A DNA stretch of 42,405 nucleotides from DASSUW01 sp035717845 (GTDB lineage: Bacteria > Actinomycetota > Thermoleophilia > Solirubrobacterales > Solirubrobacteraceae): positions 1 to 42,405 of the forward strand of contig DASTIC010000087.1 of assembly GCA_035717845.1 (NCBI GenBank). The letters run 5' to 3'. The notes beneath the pieces were generated by a model that saw only the letters and a program-made list of their open reading frames with translations, did not search any database and was not told the DNA's origin. Below are positions 14,918 through 23,107 of this stretch, piece after piece. Position 1 is the first letter of the stretch; the number at the start of each line of letters is the position of its first letter. A program made the translations under genes and the position numbers.

Positions 14918-15529
14918 ATGAGCGCCATCGACTCAGCCGCTTCCACCAACGGCCGTGGCCACGGAGCGTGGGCCGCGTCCTGGATGCATCTCAGCGTCGA
15001 GCGACGGAGCCGGAGCTCCTGCCGGGTGACGTTCGACCACCCGCCGATCAACGCGATAACGGCCACGACCGTCGCGGAGCTCGGCGAGCTCGTCGACCTG
15101 ATCGAGCAGGATCCGGACCTCAACGTCGTCGTCTTCGACAGCGCCAACCCCCATGTCTACCTGGCCGACTACGACGCGGAGGACGACCCGAGCAGGACCG
15201 CGGCGCTCGGAGCCGGTCCGACCGGGCTGCCGGCGTGGCTCGACGTCCTCGTCCGTCTGCCTCGCGCGCCCGTGGTCAGCGTCGCCTCGATCCGCGGACG
15301 CACGCGCGGCGCCGGGAGCGAGTTCGTGCTCGCCTGTGACCTGCGGCTCGCGTCGCGCGAGACCGTCGGACTCGGTGGCCGCGCGCCCGAGATCCTCCTC
15401 GTCGCCGACGATCAGCTCGACGCGCGGGTCGAGGCGCTCGCCTCGCGGCTCGCCGGCCTCGAGCACGACACGATCGCGCGGGCGAAGTCCCGCGGAACCG
15501 GCCTGATGGAGTTGCTTGCCGATGCGTGA
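14918..15529 (+). CDS. Enoyl-CoA hydratase/isomerase-like protein with internal deletions
   Basis: A 203-residue crotonase-fold frame. The first two thirds are normal: RVTFDHPPINAITATTVAELGELVDLIEQ, then VVSVASIRGRTRGAGSEFVLACDLRLASRE, which provides the second oxyanion-hole region. The next segment expected in this subfamily (strand plus GGG-containing loop, about 25-30 residues) is missing: the frame jumps from ASRETVG to GGRAPEILLVADD. A second block of about 20 residues is missing before LDARVEALASRL. Family members are 250-290 residues. The frame stays open, so the deletions are in frame, but the catalytic loop is gone and normal hydratase activity is unlikely. ATG 14918 with GAGGA upstream is preferred over the 31-codon extension to 14825. 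Confidence 0.7.
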   Translation: MSAIDSAASTNGRGHGAWAASWMHLSVERRSRSSCRVTFDHPPINAITATTVAELGELVDLIEQDPDLNVVVFDSANPHVYLADYDAEDDPSRTAALGAGPTGLPAWLDVLVRLPRAPVVSVASIRGRTRGAGSEFVLACDLRLASRETVGLGGRAPEILLVADDQLDARVEALASRLAGLEHDTIARAKSRGTGLMELLADA

Positions 15530-15550
15530 GCTCAGACCCGGTCGTCTCGA

Positions 15551-18325
15551 CTAGGGCGTCGACGCGGGCGTTGCGTCTCGGTCGGGGTCCGGAAGGGCGT
15601 CGTGGAGGCCCATCCGTGAGCTGAGCCCGAGCTTGATGAACACCTTGCCGAGGTGCCACTCGACCGTGCGGGGGCTGAGGAACAGCCGGGCGCCGATCTC
15701 CGGGTTGGACAGCCCGTCGCGGGCGAGGCGGGCGATCTGCTCCTCCTGAGCCGTGAGCGCGTCGCGCGCCTCGACGGTGCGCTTGCGCGCCTTCTCGCCG
15801 GTGGCCAGCAGCTCTACGCGGGCGCGCTCGGCGAACGCCTCCATGCCGATCGCGTCGAGCATGTCGTGCGCGGTGTGAAGCTGCTCGCGCGCGTCGTGTC
15901 GCCGACCGTCGCGCCGCAGCCACTCGCCGTACAGCAGATGCGCGCGGGCGAGCTCCGGACGCAGGCGCGTGCGCCCCAGGCGAGCGATCGCCTCGTGGTA
16001 GGAGCGTTCGGCCGTCTCGCCTTCGCTCACCAGGGCGCGCGAGCGCGCCTCGATTCCCAGCGCCCAGTCGGTGCCGGCGGCAGTCGTGGCCTCCGTCAGG
16101 CGCTCAAGAGCACAGGCAGCGAGGTGAGCATGCCGGCTCCTGACGGCCGCCTCGATCAGCTCCGGCAGCGCCCATGCGGAGAGGAACAGCTCGGGCGTGT
16201 CCTCGCTGGCCTGCTCGGCCGCCTCCAGCGCCGGCTCGTAGCGGCCGAGGCCGTTGAACAGGATCGCATTGACCCAGCGGGCGTATTGGACGCCGATTCC
16301 CTGGCCCCCGGCGGTGGCGGTCTGCACGACGGACTCGATCAGCGTGGAGGCCTCGGCCTCCCGTCCCCGGAAGGCGGCGAGCAGCATGGCACCGTATGGC
16401 GCGATATGGGTCTGGGTCGCCTCGGTGACCGCATCGGTCTCCGCGATCGCCTCGGCAGCCCTCGCGAAGTCGCCCCACCACGTGGCGAGGATCGCCGACG
16501 CGGTCAGGTCGATCGGCAGCCGGGCGAGGGCGCCCGCGTCACGCGCGTGCTCCAGCTGCCGGACGTTGATCGCGTGCCAGCTCCGATCGTCCCAGAGCAC
16601 GTTGGAGGGCACGGTCGTCAACCAGCCCCAGCGGAGGTTCTCCTCGGCGGACACGTCGTCGGCCGCGAACGCGCTCGTCGCCCGCCTCAACATGGGCGCC
16701 GCCGCGGCGCGTCCTTCGGTGACCAGCGCAGCCAAGCCGTCCAGGAGGAGGTCGGCCGGACGCGGAGGCTGGGCGGCGGGGCGGGCTGAGCCGGCGGCCA
16801 GTGAGACCTCGAGCAGACCGCCGTCGGTGGCCAGAGGCCCGGCGAACAGCGCCGCGCCCCAGGCGTCGAGGTAGGTCTCGCGAGCGAGCTCGGGGTCGAG
16901 GGGCTCGAGGCGTCTGGCGGCCTCCAGGAGTAGTGGCGGCGCGTCGCTCCCGACGCCTGAGGCAAACGCGATCTGTCCCCGCAGCAAGCCCGCGCGTGCG
17001 CCCTGGAGCTCGTCCGTCGCCCCCTCCTGGGCCGTCGCCGCCAGCCCGAGGGCCGAAGCGAACGCGCCCGCGTGCAGGCTGGCTTGCGCGGCGGCCAGCG
17101 CGCGGGCCACACGTCGCACGGGGTCTCGCGTCAGATCGACCGAGCGCTGGAGGAACGCAGCCGCCGCGGCGATCCCGCCACGTGCGCCGGCCCGGCCGGC
17201 AGACCGCTCGAGCTCTGCGGCGACCTGCTCGTCGGGGCCCGGAGCCGCTGCGGCGAGATGCCAGGCACGACGATCCGCGTCGACCTCGGCGTCGGTCACC
17301 TCCGCCAGCGCCAGATGCACCTCGCGGCGCGCGTTTGCCGACGCCGATCGATAGACCGTGGAGCGGACGAGCGGATGCTGGAACGCCACCCGCTCGCCGA
17401 TCGCCACCAGCGCCTCGCCGTCGGCGGCAGCCGAAGGCCTGATGCCGAGTCGCTCGGCCGCGCGCCAGACCAGCAGAGGGTCGCCGACCGGCTCCGCCGC
17501 AGCGACGAGCAGCAGCAGCCGAGCCGCCTCAGGAAGCCCTTCGAGCCGGCGCAGGAAGCTCTCCTCGATCCGCCCCCGCAACGCCTGAGTTCCGTCCAGG
17601 GCGAACAGGCCCGGCAGTTGCGGCGCGGCCAACTCTCGCGGCAGCTCCAGGATCGCCAGCGGATTGCCTCGCGTCTCCGCGAGGAGCCGGTCACGGACTC
17701 GCGCATCGAGGCGGCCCGGGATGACCGTCGCGAGCAGCGCGCGTGCATCCTCGTCTGCCAGCCCTTCGAGCCTCAGCTCCGGGAGGCCGGCCAGCTCGCC
17801 CTCCTCGCTGGGGTCGCGGGCCGCGAACACGATCGCCACCGACTCGGCCAGCAGCCGTCGCCCGACGAATCCGAGGGCCTGCCTCGATGCGGCATCGAGC
17901 CACTGGGCGTCGTCGACGAGGCACAGCAGCGGCCGCTCCGCGGCAACCTCAGACACGAGGCTGAGCGCGGCAAGGGCGATCAGGAAGCGGTCGGACGGAG
18001 GACCGGACGACCGACCGAGCGCCACGCGGAGGGCGGTCTGCTGCGGCTCCGGGAGGGCGCCGACGTGGCCGAGCATCGGCGTGCAGAGCTGGTGGAGCCC
18101 GGCGAACGGCAGCTCCATCTCGGACTCGACGCCGGCGATCCTCGCGACCCGGAAGCCGGACGCCTGTCGCGCGCAGTAGTGCAGGAGGGACGTCTTGCCC
18201 ACGCCCGCCTCCCCGCGGACGACGACGACGGCGCTCTGGCCGCCGCGCACGTTTGCCAACAGCCGGTCAAGCACCTGGCGCTCGCCGGCGCGACCCAGCA
18301 ACACCGGCGGACCGTGCGCGGCCAT
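15551..18325 (-). CDS. LuxR-family LAL regulator (ATPase/HTH)
   Basis: A 924-residue Large ATP-binding regulator of the LuxR family (MalT-like plan). N-terminal AAA/STAND ATPase: Walker A GEAGVGKT (residues 38-45) and Walker B LLCLVDDAQWLD (about 133-144). The middle is a long run of TPR-like helices. The C-terminus has the LuxR helix-turn-helix: LTAQEEQIARLARDGLSNPEIGARLFLSPRTVEWHLGKVFIKLGLSSR. Such proteins switch on transcription when an inducer frees their ATPase. TAGGCT 10 bases above ATG 18325 may be its -10. It is the first of two LAL genes in 6 kb. Target genes unknown. Confidence 0.93.
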   Translation of the reverse strand: MAAHGPPVLLGRAGERQVLDRLLANVRGGQSAVVVVRGEAGVGKTSLLHYCARQASGFRVARIAGVESEMELPFAGLHQLCTPMLGHVGALPEPQQTALRVALGRSSGPPSDRFLIALAALSLVSEVAAERPLLCLVDDAQWLDAASRQALGFVGRRLLAESVAIVFAARDPSEEGELAGLPELRLEGLADEDARALLATVIPGRLDARVRDRLLAETRGNPLAILELPRELAAPQLPGLFALDGTQALRGRIEESFLRRLEGLPEAARLLLLVAAAEPVGDPLLVWRAAERLGIRPSAAADGEALVAIGERVAFQHPLVRSTVYRSASANARREVHLALAEVTDAEVDADRRAWHLAAAAPGPDEQVAAELERSAGRAGARGGIAAAAAFLQRSVDLTRDPVRRVARALAAAQASLHAGAFASALGLAATAQEGATDELQGARAGLLRGQIAFASGVGSDAPPLLLEAARRLEPLDPELARETYLDAWGAALFAGPLATDGGLLEVSLAAGSARPAAQPPRPADLLLDGLAALVTEGRAAAAPMLRRATSAFAADDVSAEENLRWGWLTTVPSNVLWDDRSWHAINVRQLEHARDAGALARLPIDLTASAILATWWGDFARAAEAIAETDAVTEATQTHIAPYGAMLLAAFRGREAEASTLIESVVQTATAGGQGIGVQYARWVNAILFNGLGRYEPALEAAEQASEDTPELFLSAWALPELIEAAVRSRHAHLAACALERLTEATTAAGTDWALGIEARSRALVSEGETAERSYHEAIARLGRTRLRPELARAHLLYGEWLRRDGRRHDAREQLHTAHDMLDAIGMEAFAERARVELLATGEKARKRTVEARDALTAQEEQIARLARDGLSNPEIGARLFLSPRTVEWHLGKVFIKLGLSSRMGLHDALPDPDRDATPASTP

Positions 18326-18335
18326 GGGTCACCCA

Positions 18336-18341
18336 AGCCTA
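18336..18341 (-). promoter_or_regulatory. -10 box (TAGGCT) of the first LAL gene
   Basis: TAGGCT on the minus strand lies 10 bases before ATG 18325, giving an almost leaderless transcript (3-4 base leader). Confidence 0.3.
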
Positions 18342-18414
18342 AACGACAGCCGGCCCGCCGCCGCCGCGCAGGGCGCGACGGCGACGGACGCATCCGCGTG
18401 CGGCGAGGCGGTTC

Positions 18415-18708
18415 CTAGACGGCTGCCGGCGCCGGGTCGGGCCGCACGACGACGGTGTCGGCGACCGGGACGATCTCGTCCACGGGCAGGTCGGCGGCGA
18501 GTGCGTGGGCGCGGATCGCTTCCGGGCTCTCGGCCTCGTAGATGCAGAAAGTGCCCAGCTCCCCGCTCTCCTCGGCGACGACGTAGCTGCGGATCCAGCG
18601 CACGCCGGACTCCTCCTTGTCGCCCTCGTGGGTGGAACGGGCGGCGGCCTCCTGGAGGTCCTCCGGCGAGGCGAAGCCGTTGCGGCGGACGATCACGTAG
18701 AGATCCAT
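18415..18708 (-). CDS. DUF4242 (SCO4226-like) small protein
   Basis: A 97-residue ferredoxin-like protein of the DUF4242 family, whose Streptomyces member SCO4226 binds nickel. Pattern: MDLYVIVRRNGFASPEDLQEAA, then VRWIRSYVVAEESGELGTFCIYEAESPEAIRAHALAADLPVDEIVPV. Family members contain a characteristic Y/C pair (here SYVV and FCIYEA). ATG 18708 is chosen: GGGGAGC lies just upstream and the longer frame to 18783 adds non-family residues. It lies between two LAL regulator genes and is divergent from the second, so LAL control is plausible. Confidence 0.88.
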   Translation of the reverse strand: MDLYVIVRRNGFASPEDLQEAAARSTHEGDKEESGVRWIRSYVVAEESGELGTFCIYEAESPEAIRAHALAADLPVDEIVPVADTVVVRPDPAPAAV

Positions 18709-18793
18709 GAGTTGCTCCCCCGGGGCCCCGTGGCCCCGCGTCGATTGCACGGAGCAAGCTATGGCCGGCGGTCGCGACGCCAATCAGCGCGAT

Positions 18794-18830
18794 TGCCGTA
18801 CTTACACATGCCGTGTGCCGTACTTAGACT
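18794..18830 (+). promoter_or_regulatory. Direct repeats and -10 box before the second LAL gene
   Basis: TGCCGTACTTA occurs exactly twice, at 18794-18804 and 18816-18826, 22 bases apart. The second runs into TAGACT (18825-18830), a -10 box 6 bases before ATG 18837. Two identical sites on one face of the helix immediately upstream of a leaderless start look like an activator or autoregulator site. Confidence 0.5.
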
Positions 18831-18836
18831 CGCGCC

Positions 18837-21689
18837 ATGCGGGGTCGCAGCACCCTTGTCGGGCGCGCCGCCGAGCTCGATCGGCTCGTTGCCACCGCGG
18901 ACCGGGCACGGCGGGGTGACGGTGGCGTCGTGCTGGTGGGCGGCGAGGCCGGGGTCGGCAAGAGCCGGCTGATCGGGGAGCTGGTTCACCAGTCGGCGGA
19001 CGCGCTGGTGATCTCCGGCGCCGCCACCCGGAGCGGCACGGCCCCGTACGCACCGGTGGCGGCGGCGCTGCGCGCGCGGCTGCGATCGCGTCCGGACGCG
19101 CTGACGGACTGCGGACCGCTGATCGGTCACCTGGCGATGGTCCTGCCCGAGCTCGGAGAGCCGGCCGCCGCGACCGACCGGCCGACGCTGTTCGAGGCGA
19201 TCCGCTGTGCGCTCGCACGCCTCGCACGCGAGCAGCTCGTGCTGATGGTCCTCGACGACCTCCAGTGGTCCGACGAGGCGACGCTCGAGCTGCTGTCGGC
19301 GATGGCGGAGCCGCTCGGCGAGCTCTCCGTGCTCGTCCTGGGCGCGTATCGCTCGGACGGTCTGCCACGGGATCACGGGCTCCGGCGGCTGCGGCACGAG
19401 CTGCGCCGGGCCGGTCGCCTGGACGAAGTGACGCTGGGCCCACTCGGGCGGGAGGACACGGGCCGGCTGCTGGCGGCCGTGCTCGGGGGTCCGCTGGCGC
19501 CGTCGCTCGTCGGTGCCGTGCTCGACGCGACGGAGGGAACGCCGTTCTTCATCGAGGAGTTTGCCGGTGCGCTGCGCGTGAGCGGCGCGCTCGAGCCCGG
19601 GCGCCAGGGGCTCCAGCTCGCCCGTCACGGCGAGGTTCCGCTGCCGGAGACGGTGCGCGACGCGGTCCTCATCTCCGCGTCGGAGCTGTCGGAGCAGGGG
19701 CGCGCCGCGGCGGCCGCCGCCGCTGTCGCCGGCGAGGCCTTCGATCTCGACCTGGTCGTGTCGCTGTCGAGCGCCGAGGGGGTCGGAGAGCTGCTCGAGC
19801 GCGGGCTCGCCCGCGAGCAGGGCGGCGGTATCGCGGTCCTGCGCCACGCGCTCGCGCGCGAGGCCCTGTATGCCGACGTCCCATGGATGCGGCGACGTTC
19901 GCTGCACCGCGCGATCGGCGAGGCGCTCGAGGCCGCGGCCGCGCCGAGCCGCGAGATCGCCACGCACTGGCTCGGCGCGGGCGACACCGCGCGTGCCCGT
20001 GCCGCGCTGTTGCGGGCCGCGGCCGAGTCCGAGGCGGTCCACGCCTTCCGCGACGGTGCCGAGGCGGGACGCAAGGCGCTCGAGCTGTGGCCCGCCGAGG
20101 AGGACGACGACGAGCGCGCGGAGGCGCTCGAGCGCTACGCGCGCTGCTCCGAGCTGGCGGGAGAGCTCGCCGAAGCGGCGCGCGCGTGGCGCGAGGTCGC
20201 CGATGCGCGAACCGGGTTCGGCCGGGCTGCGGCCCAGCGCCGGCTCGCGGGTGTGCTGGAGCTGCGCGGCGAGCGGGAGCCGGCGTTCGCGGCCAGGCGC
20301 CTTGCGGCGGCGGGGTTCGCCGCCCACGGCGGTCCGGCCGACGCCGCCGTCGAGCTCGTCGCGATGGCCAACCAGCGGCGGAGCGCCGCCCGGCACGGCG
20401 AGGCGATCGAGCTCGCCCGGCGCGCCCAGCAGGAGGCCGACCGTGCGAAGCGGCTCGACCTCCGGCTGCGCGCGATCGGCCTCGAAGGGGTGGCGCGCGC
20501 CAAGCACGACGACCACGCGGCGGGGGTGGAGACGGTCCGTGAGGCGCTGGCGACCGCGCTCGATCACGACATGACCGTCGTGGCGGCCGAGCTGTACCAG
20601 CGGCTGAGCCTCGCGCTCTATGACGGGGCGGACCTCCGTCAAGCCGAGCAGGCGCTCGAGACCGCCCTCGAGCTGTGTGAAGGCACCGGCGATGCCGGCG
20701 TCGAGGTGGCCTGCGTGACCTGTCTCGCCTACGTCCTTCGCGAGCGCGGCCAGTGGGCGCGCGCAGCGGAGATGTGCCGCGACCTGATCGCGGGGGGCAC
20801 GGCCGTCTGGGTCGCCGAGGGGCTGTTGGGCGCCATCCACGCCGGCGAGGGACGCCTCAGCTCCGCGCGGCGGATGCTCACCTCGTGCCGGACCGCCGCC
20901 TCGCGTGCGCGTCACTACAACATGACGATCGACTCCACCGCGGCGCTCGCCTGCGTCGCGGCCGCCGAGGCTGCGGACGCCGAGGCGCGTGAGCACTGCC
21001 GCTCGCTGCTGTCGCTGTGGCAGGAGTCCGATGACCGCCACTACGCGATCGCCGGCCTGCGCTGGGGCGCCTCCTTTTACGCGAGCCGGGAGGACGCCGA
21101 CGGTGCCCACGAGTGCACGCAGGCGCTCAGCCGGATCGCGTCACAGACGGGACATCCGGACGCGCTCGCCGCCCTGGCCTGCGCGATCGGCGAGAGCGCC
21201 CTGCTGGACGGCGACGCGGTGACCGCGGCCGAGCAGATCACGCGCGCGTTCGAGCTGCACAGCGACCTCGACATGCCGTTCGAGCGAGCGCAGGTCGAGC
21301 TGCGCGCCGGCGTCGCGCTGGCCGCCGCCGGGGAACGCGAGCTCGCGCTCGAGCGGCTCAGCGGGGCCTATCGCCTCGCGCGCCGGCTCGGCGCGCGCCC
21401 GCTGGCGGCCGACGCCGCGCGGAAGGTCTCCCTCCTCGGCGAGTCGGTGAGCCGCCGCCTCGGCGTCCGCGCGGCCGCCGACGCGGACGGCGCCGGGCTG
21501 TCGCGCCGCGAGCTCGAGGTCGTGCGCCTCCTGTCGGCCGGGCGCACGAATCGCGAGATCGCGCACGAGCTGTTCCTGAGCCCGCGCACCGTCGACATGC
21601 ACGTCCGCAACATCCTGCGCAAGCTCGACTGCCGGTCCCGGGTCGAAGCCGCGCACCGCGCGAGCGAGCTCGGGCTGCTCGCCAGCTAG
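18837..21689 (+). CDS. LuxR-family LAL regulator (ATPase/HTH)
   Basis: A 950-residue second LAL protein, clearly different in sequence from the one at 15551-18325. Walker A GEAGVGKS (36-43), Walker B LMVLDDLQWSDEATL (about 136-150), then long alpha-helical repeats with many Ala/Arg/Glu. The C-terminal LuxR domain reads LSRRELEVVRLLSAGRTNREIAHELFLSPRTVDMHVRNILRKLDCRSR. ATG 18837 directly follows a -10 box and gives the normal GRSTLVGRAAELDRL start. Divergent from the DUF4242 gene. The signal and targets are not visible. Confidence 0.93.
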   Translation: MRGRSTLVGRAAELDRLVATADRARRGDGGVVLVGGEAGVGKSRLIGELVHQSADALVISGAATRSGTAPYAPVAAALRARLRSRPDALTDCGPLIGHLAMVLPELGEPAAATDRPTLFEAIRCALARLAREQLVLMVLDDLQWSDEATLELLSAMAEPLGELSVLVLGAYRSDGLPRDHGLRRLRHELRRAGRLDEVTLGPLGREDTGRLLAAVLGGPLAPSLVGAVLDATEGTPFFIEEFAGALRVSGALEPGRQGLQLARHGEVPLPETVRDAVLISASELSEQGRAAAAAAAVAGEAFDLDLVVSLSSAEGVGELLERGLAREQGGGIAVLRHALAREALYADVPWMRRRSLHRAIGEALEAAAAPSREIATHWLGAGDTARARAALLRAAAESEAVHAFRDGAEAGRKALELWPAEEDDDERAEALERYARCSELAGELAEAARAWREVADARTGFGRAAAQRRLAGVLELRGEREPAFAARRLAAAGFAAHGGPADAAVELVAMANQRRSAARHGEAIELARRAQQEADRAKRLDLRLRAIGLEGVARAKHDDHAAGVETVREALATALDHDMTVVAAELYQRLSLALYDGADLRQAEQALETALELCEGTGDAGVEVACVTCLAYVLRERGQWARAAEMCRDLIAGGTAVWVAEGLLGAIHAGEGRLSSARRMLTSCRTAASRARHYNMTIDSTAALACVAAAEAADAEAREHCRSLLSLWQESDDRHYAIAGLRWGASFYASREDADGAHECTQALSRIASQTGHPDALAALACAIGESALLDGDAVTAAEQITRAFELHSDLDMPFERAQVELRAGVALAAAGERELALERLSGAYRLARRLGARPLAADAARKVSLLGESVSRRLGVRAAADADGAGLSRRELEVVRLLSAGRTNREIAHELFLSPRTVDMHVRNILRKLDCRSRVEAAHRASELGLLAS

Positions 21690-21698
21690 GCCGCGAAC

Positions 21699-22061
21699 TC
21701 AGCCCTTCGCGTACTCCTCGGCCGCCCGCTGCTCGAACTCGAAGCCGACGAACCGCTCGTTGCCGACGACCCACGCGTCGTGGCCCGGCTCGATGACGTA
21801 CGCGTCACCCGCGGCGATCTCGGTCTCGGTTCCGTCCTCGTGCCGGACGGCGATGCGGCCGGACTGGGCGACGCCGACGTGGCGCGCCTGACAGCTCTCG
21901 GTTCCGGCGACGGGCTTCACGCATTCCGACCACCGCCAGCCCGGCTCGAACGCGAATCGCGCGGCGGTCGTCCCGCCGATGCGCACCACATCCACCTGCG
22001 TCTTGTCGGGCGTCCGCGTCTCGTCAGGCGAATCGAAGTCGATGGTCTCCACACCGGCCAC
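21699..22061 (-). CDS. Cupin-domain protein
   Basis: A 120-residue single cupin. GWRWSECVKPVAGTESCQARHVGVAQSGRIAVRHEDGTETEIAAGDAYVIEPGHDAWVVG corresponds to cupin motifs 1 and 2, although motif 1 lacks the usual HxH pair (only RHVGV), so metal binding may be altered. The GTG at 22061 is chosen because AGGAG lies 6-7 bases upstream; the open frame extends much further but reads through the MerR gene's shadow. It lies 71 bases downstream of the MerR gene on the same strand and is one of three cupins within 2.5 kb. Function unknown. Confidence 0.8.
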   Translation of the reverse strand: MAGVETIDFDSPDETRTPDKTQVDVVRIGGTTAARFAFEPGWRWSECVKPVAGTESCQARHVGVAQSGRIAVRHEDGTETEIAAGDAYVIEPGHDAWVVGNERFVGFEFEQRAAEEYAKG

Positions 22062-22132
22062 GGGGTCTCCTCTCCTCGATCGACCGTGGGATCGTCGCGC
22101 TCTCGAGGGTCCGATGCAAGCGCGGGTGCGAG

Positions 22133-22600
22133 TCAGCCCGCGGCCGGCGGCCGGCGGCAGTCCTTGCCGGCCACCTGCACGACTCGCAGCGTCAGGTCGG
22201 CCCCCGCGTGCTCCTCGCCGGGTCCCGGGAAGAGGGCGCACTCCGCTGGGGTCGCGCAGCCACACTGCTGCGCGACCTCGAGCCAGCCCTTCATCGCCTT
22301 GGTGCGCTCGAGGAGGGCCTCGACCTCGCCGAGCTTCTGGCTGGAGAGTGAGCGCATCGGCGCGCCGAGGCCTTCGGCCCCGTCGATCAGCTCCTTGATC
22401 TCCCGCAGCTTGAAGCCGGCGCTCTGGGCGACGCCGATGAATCCCAGCTTGCCCAGCACCTCCGCGTCGTAGCGCCGCTGGCCCCCTGCACGATCGGGCT
22501 TGGGGAGCAGGCCGATCCGCTCGTAGTAGCGGATCGAGGAGGTCGCGACGCCGGCGCGTCGCGCCACCTCGCCGATCGTCAGCTCCGGGAATCCATCCAC
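22133..22600 (-). CDS. MerR-family regulator with Cys-rich C-terminus
   Basis: A 155-residue MerR protein. HTH: LTIGEVARRAGVATSSIRYYERIGLLPKPDRAGGQRRYD (residues 7-45), followed by the helical hinge LGFIGVAQSAGFKLREIKELI and a coiled-coil dimerisation helix. The C-terminus carries C113-G-C115, C121 (QQCGCATPAECALF) and C148. Such Cys clusters bind a metal ion or sense redox or thiols in relatives, but this arrangement differs from SoxR (CxxCxCxxxxxC). Start is GTG 22600. It is divergent from a cupin gene across a perfect MerR-type operator. Confidence 0.9.
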   Translation of the reverse strand: MDGFPELTIGEVARRAGVATSSIRYYERIGLLPKPDRAGGQRRYDAEVLGKLGFIGVAQSAGFKLREIKELIDGAEGLGAPMRSLSSQKLGEVEALLERTKAMKGWLEVAQQCGCATPAECALFPGPGEEHAGADLTLRVVQVAGKDCRRPPAAG

Positions 22601-22613
22601 GTCTGATCTGCCC

Positions 22614-22647
22614 TTGACTTGAACCGCGGTTCAAGCGCAATGGTAAT
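22614..22647 (+). promoter_or_regulatory. MerR-type promoter with 18-bp palindrome
   Basis: CTTGAACCGCGGTTCAAG (22618-22635) is a perfect palindrome. It begins at the end of a consensus-like -35 (TTGACT, 22614-22619) and ends before the -10 region (AATGGTAAT, 22639-22647). With the -10 read as AATGGT the spacer is 19 bases, the overlong spacing that MerR proteins correct by twisting DNA. It serves the plus-strand cupin at 22690; the MerR gene diverges on the other side. Confidence 0.8.
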
Positions 22648-22689
22648 CCGCGACCGCCTGAGTGCACAGAACCGAACAGGAGGTGGACA

Positions 22690-23079
22690 ATGCCGAAGGC
22701 ATCGAAGGTCACGGCGTCCGAGCACGAGACGCTCGAGGGCTACGAAGGCCACTTCGAGCACTTCGCGGACGGCTGGACGGTCGGCTTCGAGTCCTACACC
22801 GAGGACGCCGACCTGGCCCCGCTGTTCAGGGGGCTCCCCAACGACGAGTGCCAGTGCGAGCACATGGGCTACGTGATCAAGGGCAAGCTCGCGTTCCGCT
22901 CAGGTGACACCGAGGAGGTGTTCGAGGGCGGCGACGCGTACTACGTCGGCCCCGGCCACACGCCGATCCTCTACGCCGGCACCGAGGTGGTGGAGTTCAG
23001 CCCCACCGAGGAGCTCGGCCGGACGATGGAGGTCGTGACCAGGAACATGGAGGCGCTGGGGTCCGCGTCCTCCTCCTGA
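22690..23079 (+). CDS. Cupin-domain protein, probable MerR target
   Basis: A 129-residue single cupin. CQCEHMGYVIKGKLAFRSGDTEEVFEGGDAYYVGPGHTP contains motif 1 (EH, reduced) and motif 2 (GDAYYVGPGHTP), with YAGTEVVEFSPTEEL completing the barrel. C-Q-C at the start of motif 1 is unusual and could be a metal or thiol site. AGGAGG lies 7 bases before ATG 22690. The 18-bp MerR operator sits in its promoter, so this is very likely the regulator's main target. Enzymatic role, if any, unknown. Confidence 0.85.
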   Translation: MPKASKVTASEHETLEGYEGHFEHFADGWTVGFESYTEDADLAPLFRGLPNDECQCEHMGYVIKGKLAFRSGDTEEVFEGGDAYYVGPGHTPILYAGTEVVEFSPTEELGRTMEVVTRNMEALGSASSS

Positions 23080-23107
23080 CGACCTTGGCCGGGTAGAAGC
23101 CGTCTTG

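Noticed and set aside
18759..21110. 783-codon open frame on the minus strand opposite the second LAL gene
   Set aside because: Low-complexity Arg/Gly/Leu composition typical of antisense frames in GC-rich DNA; the opposite strand has a full LAL protein with Walker and HTH motifs.
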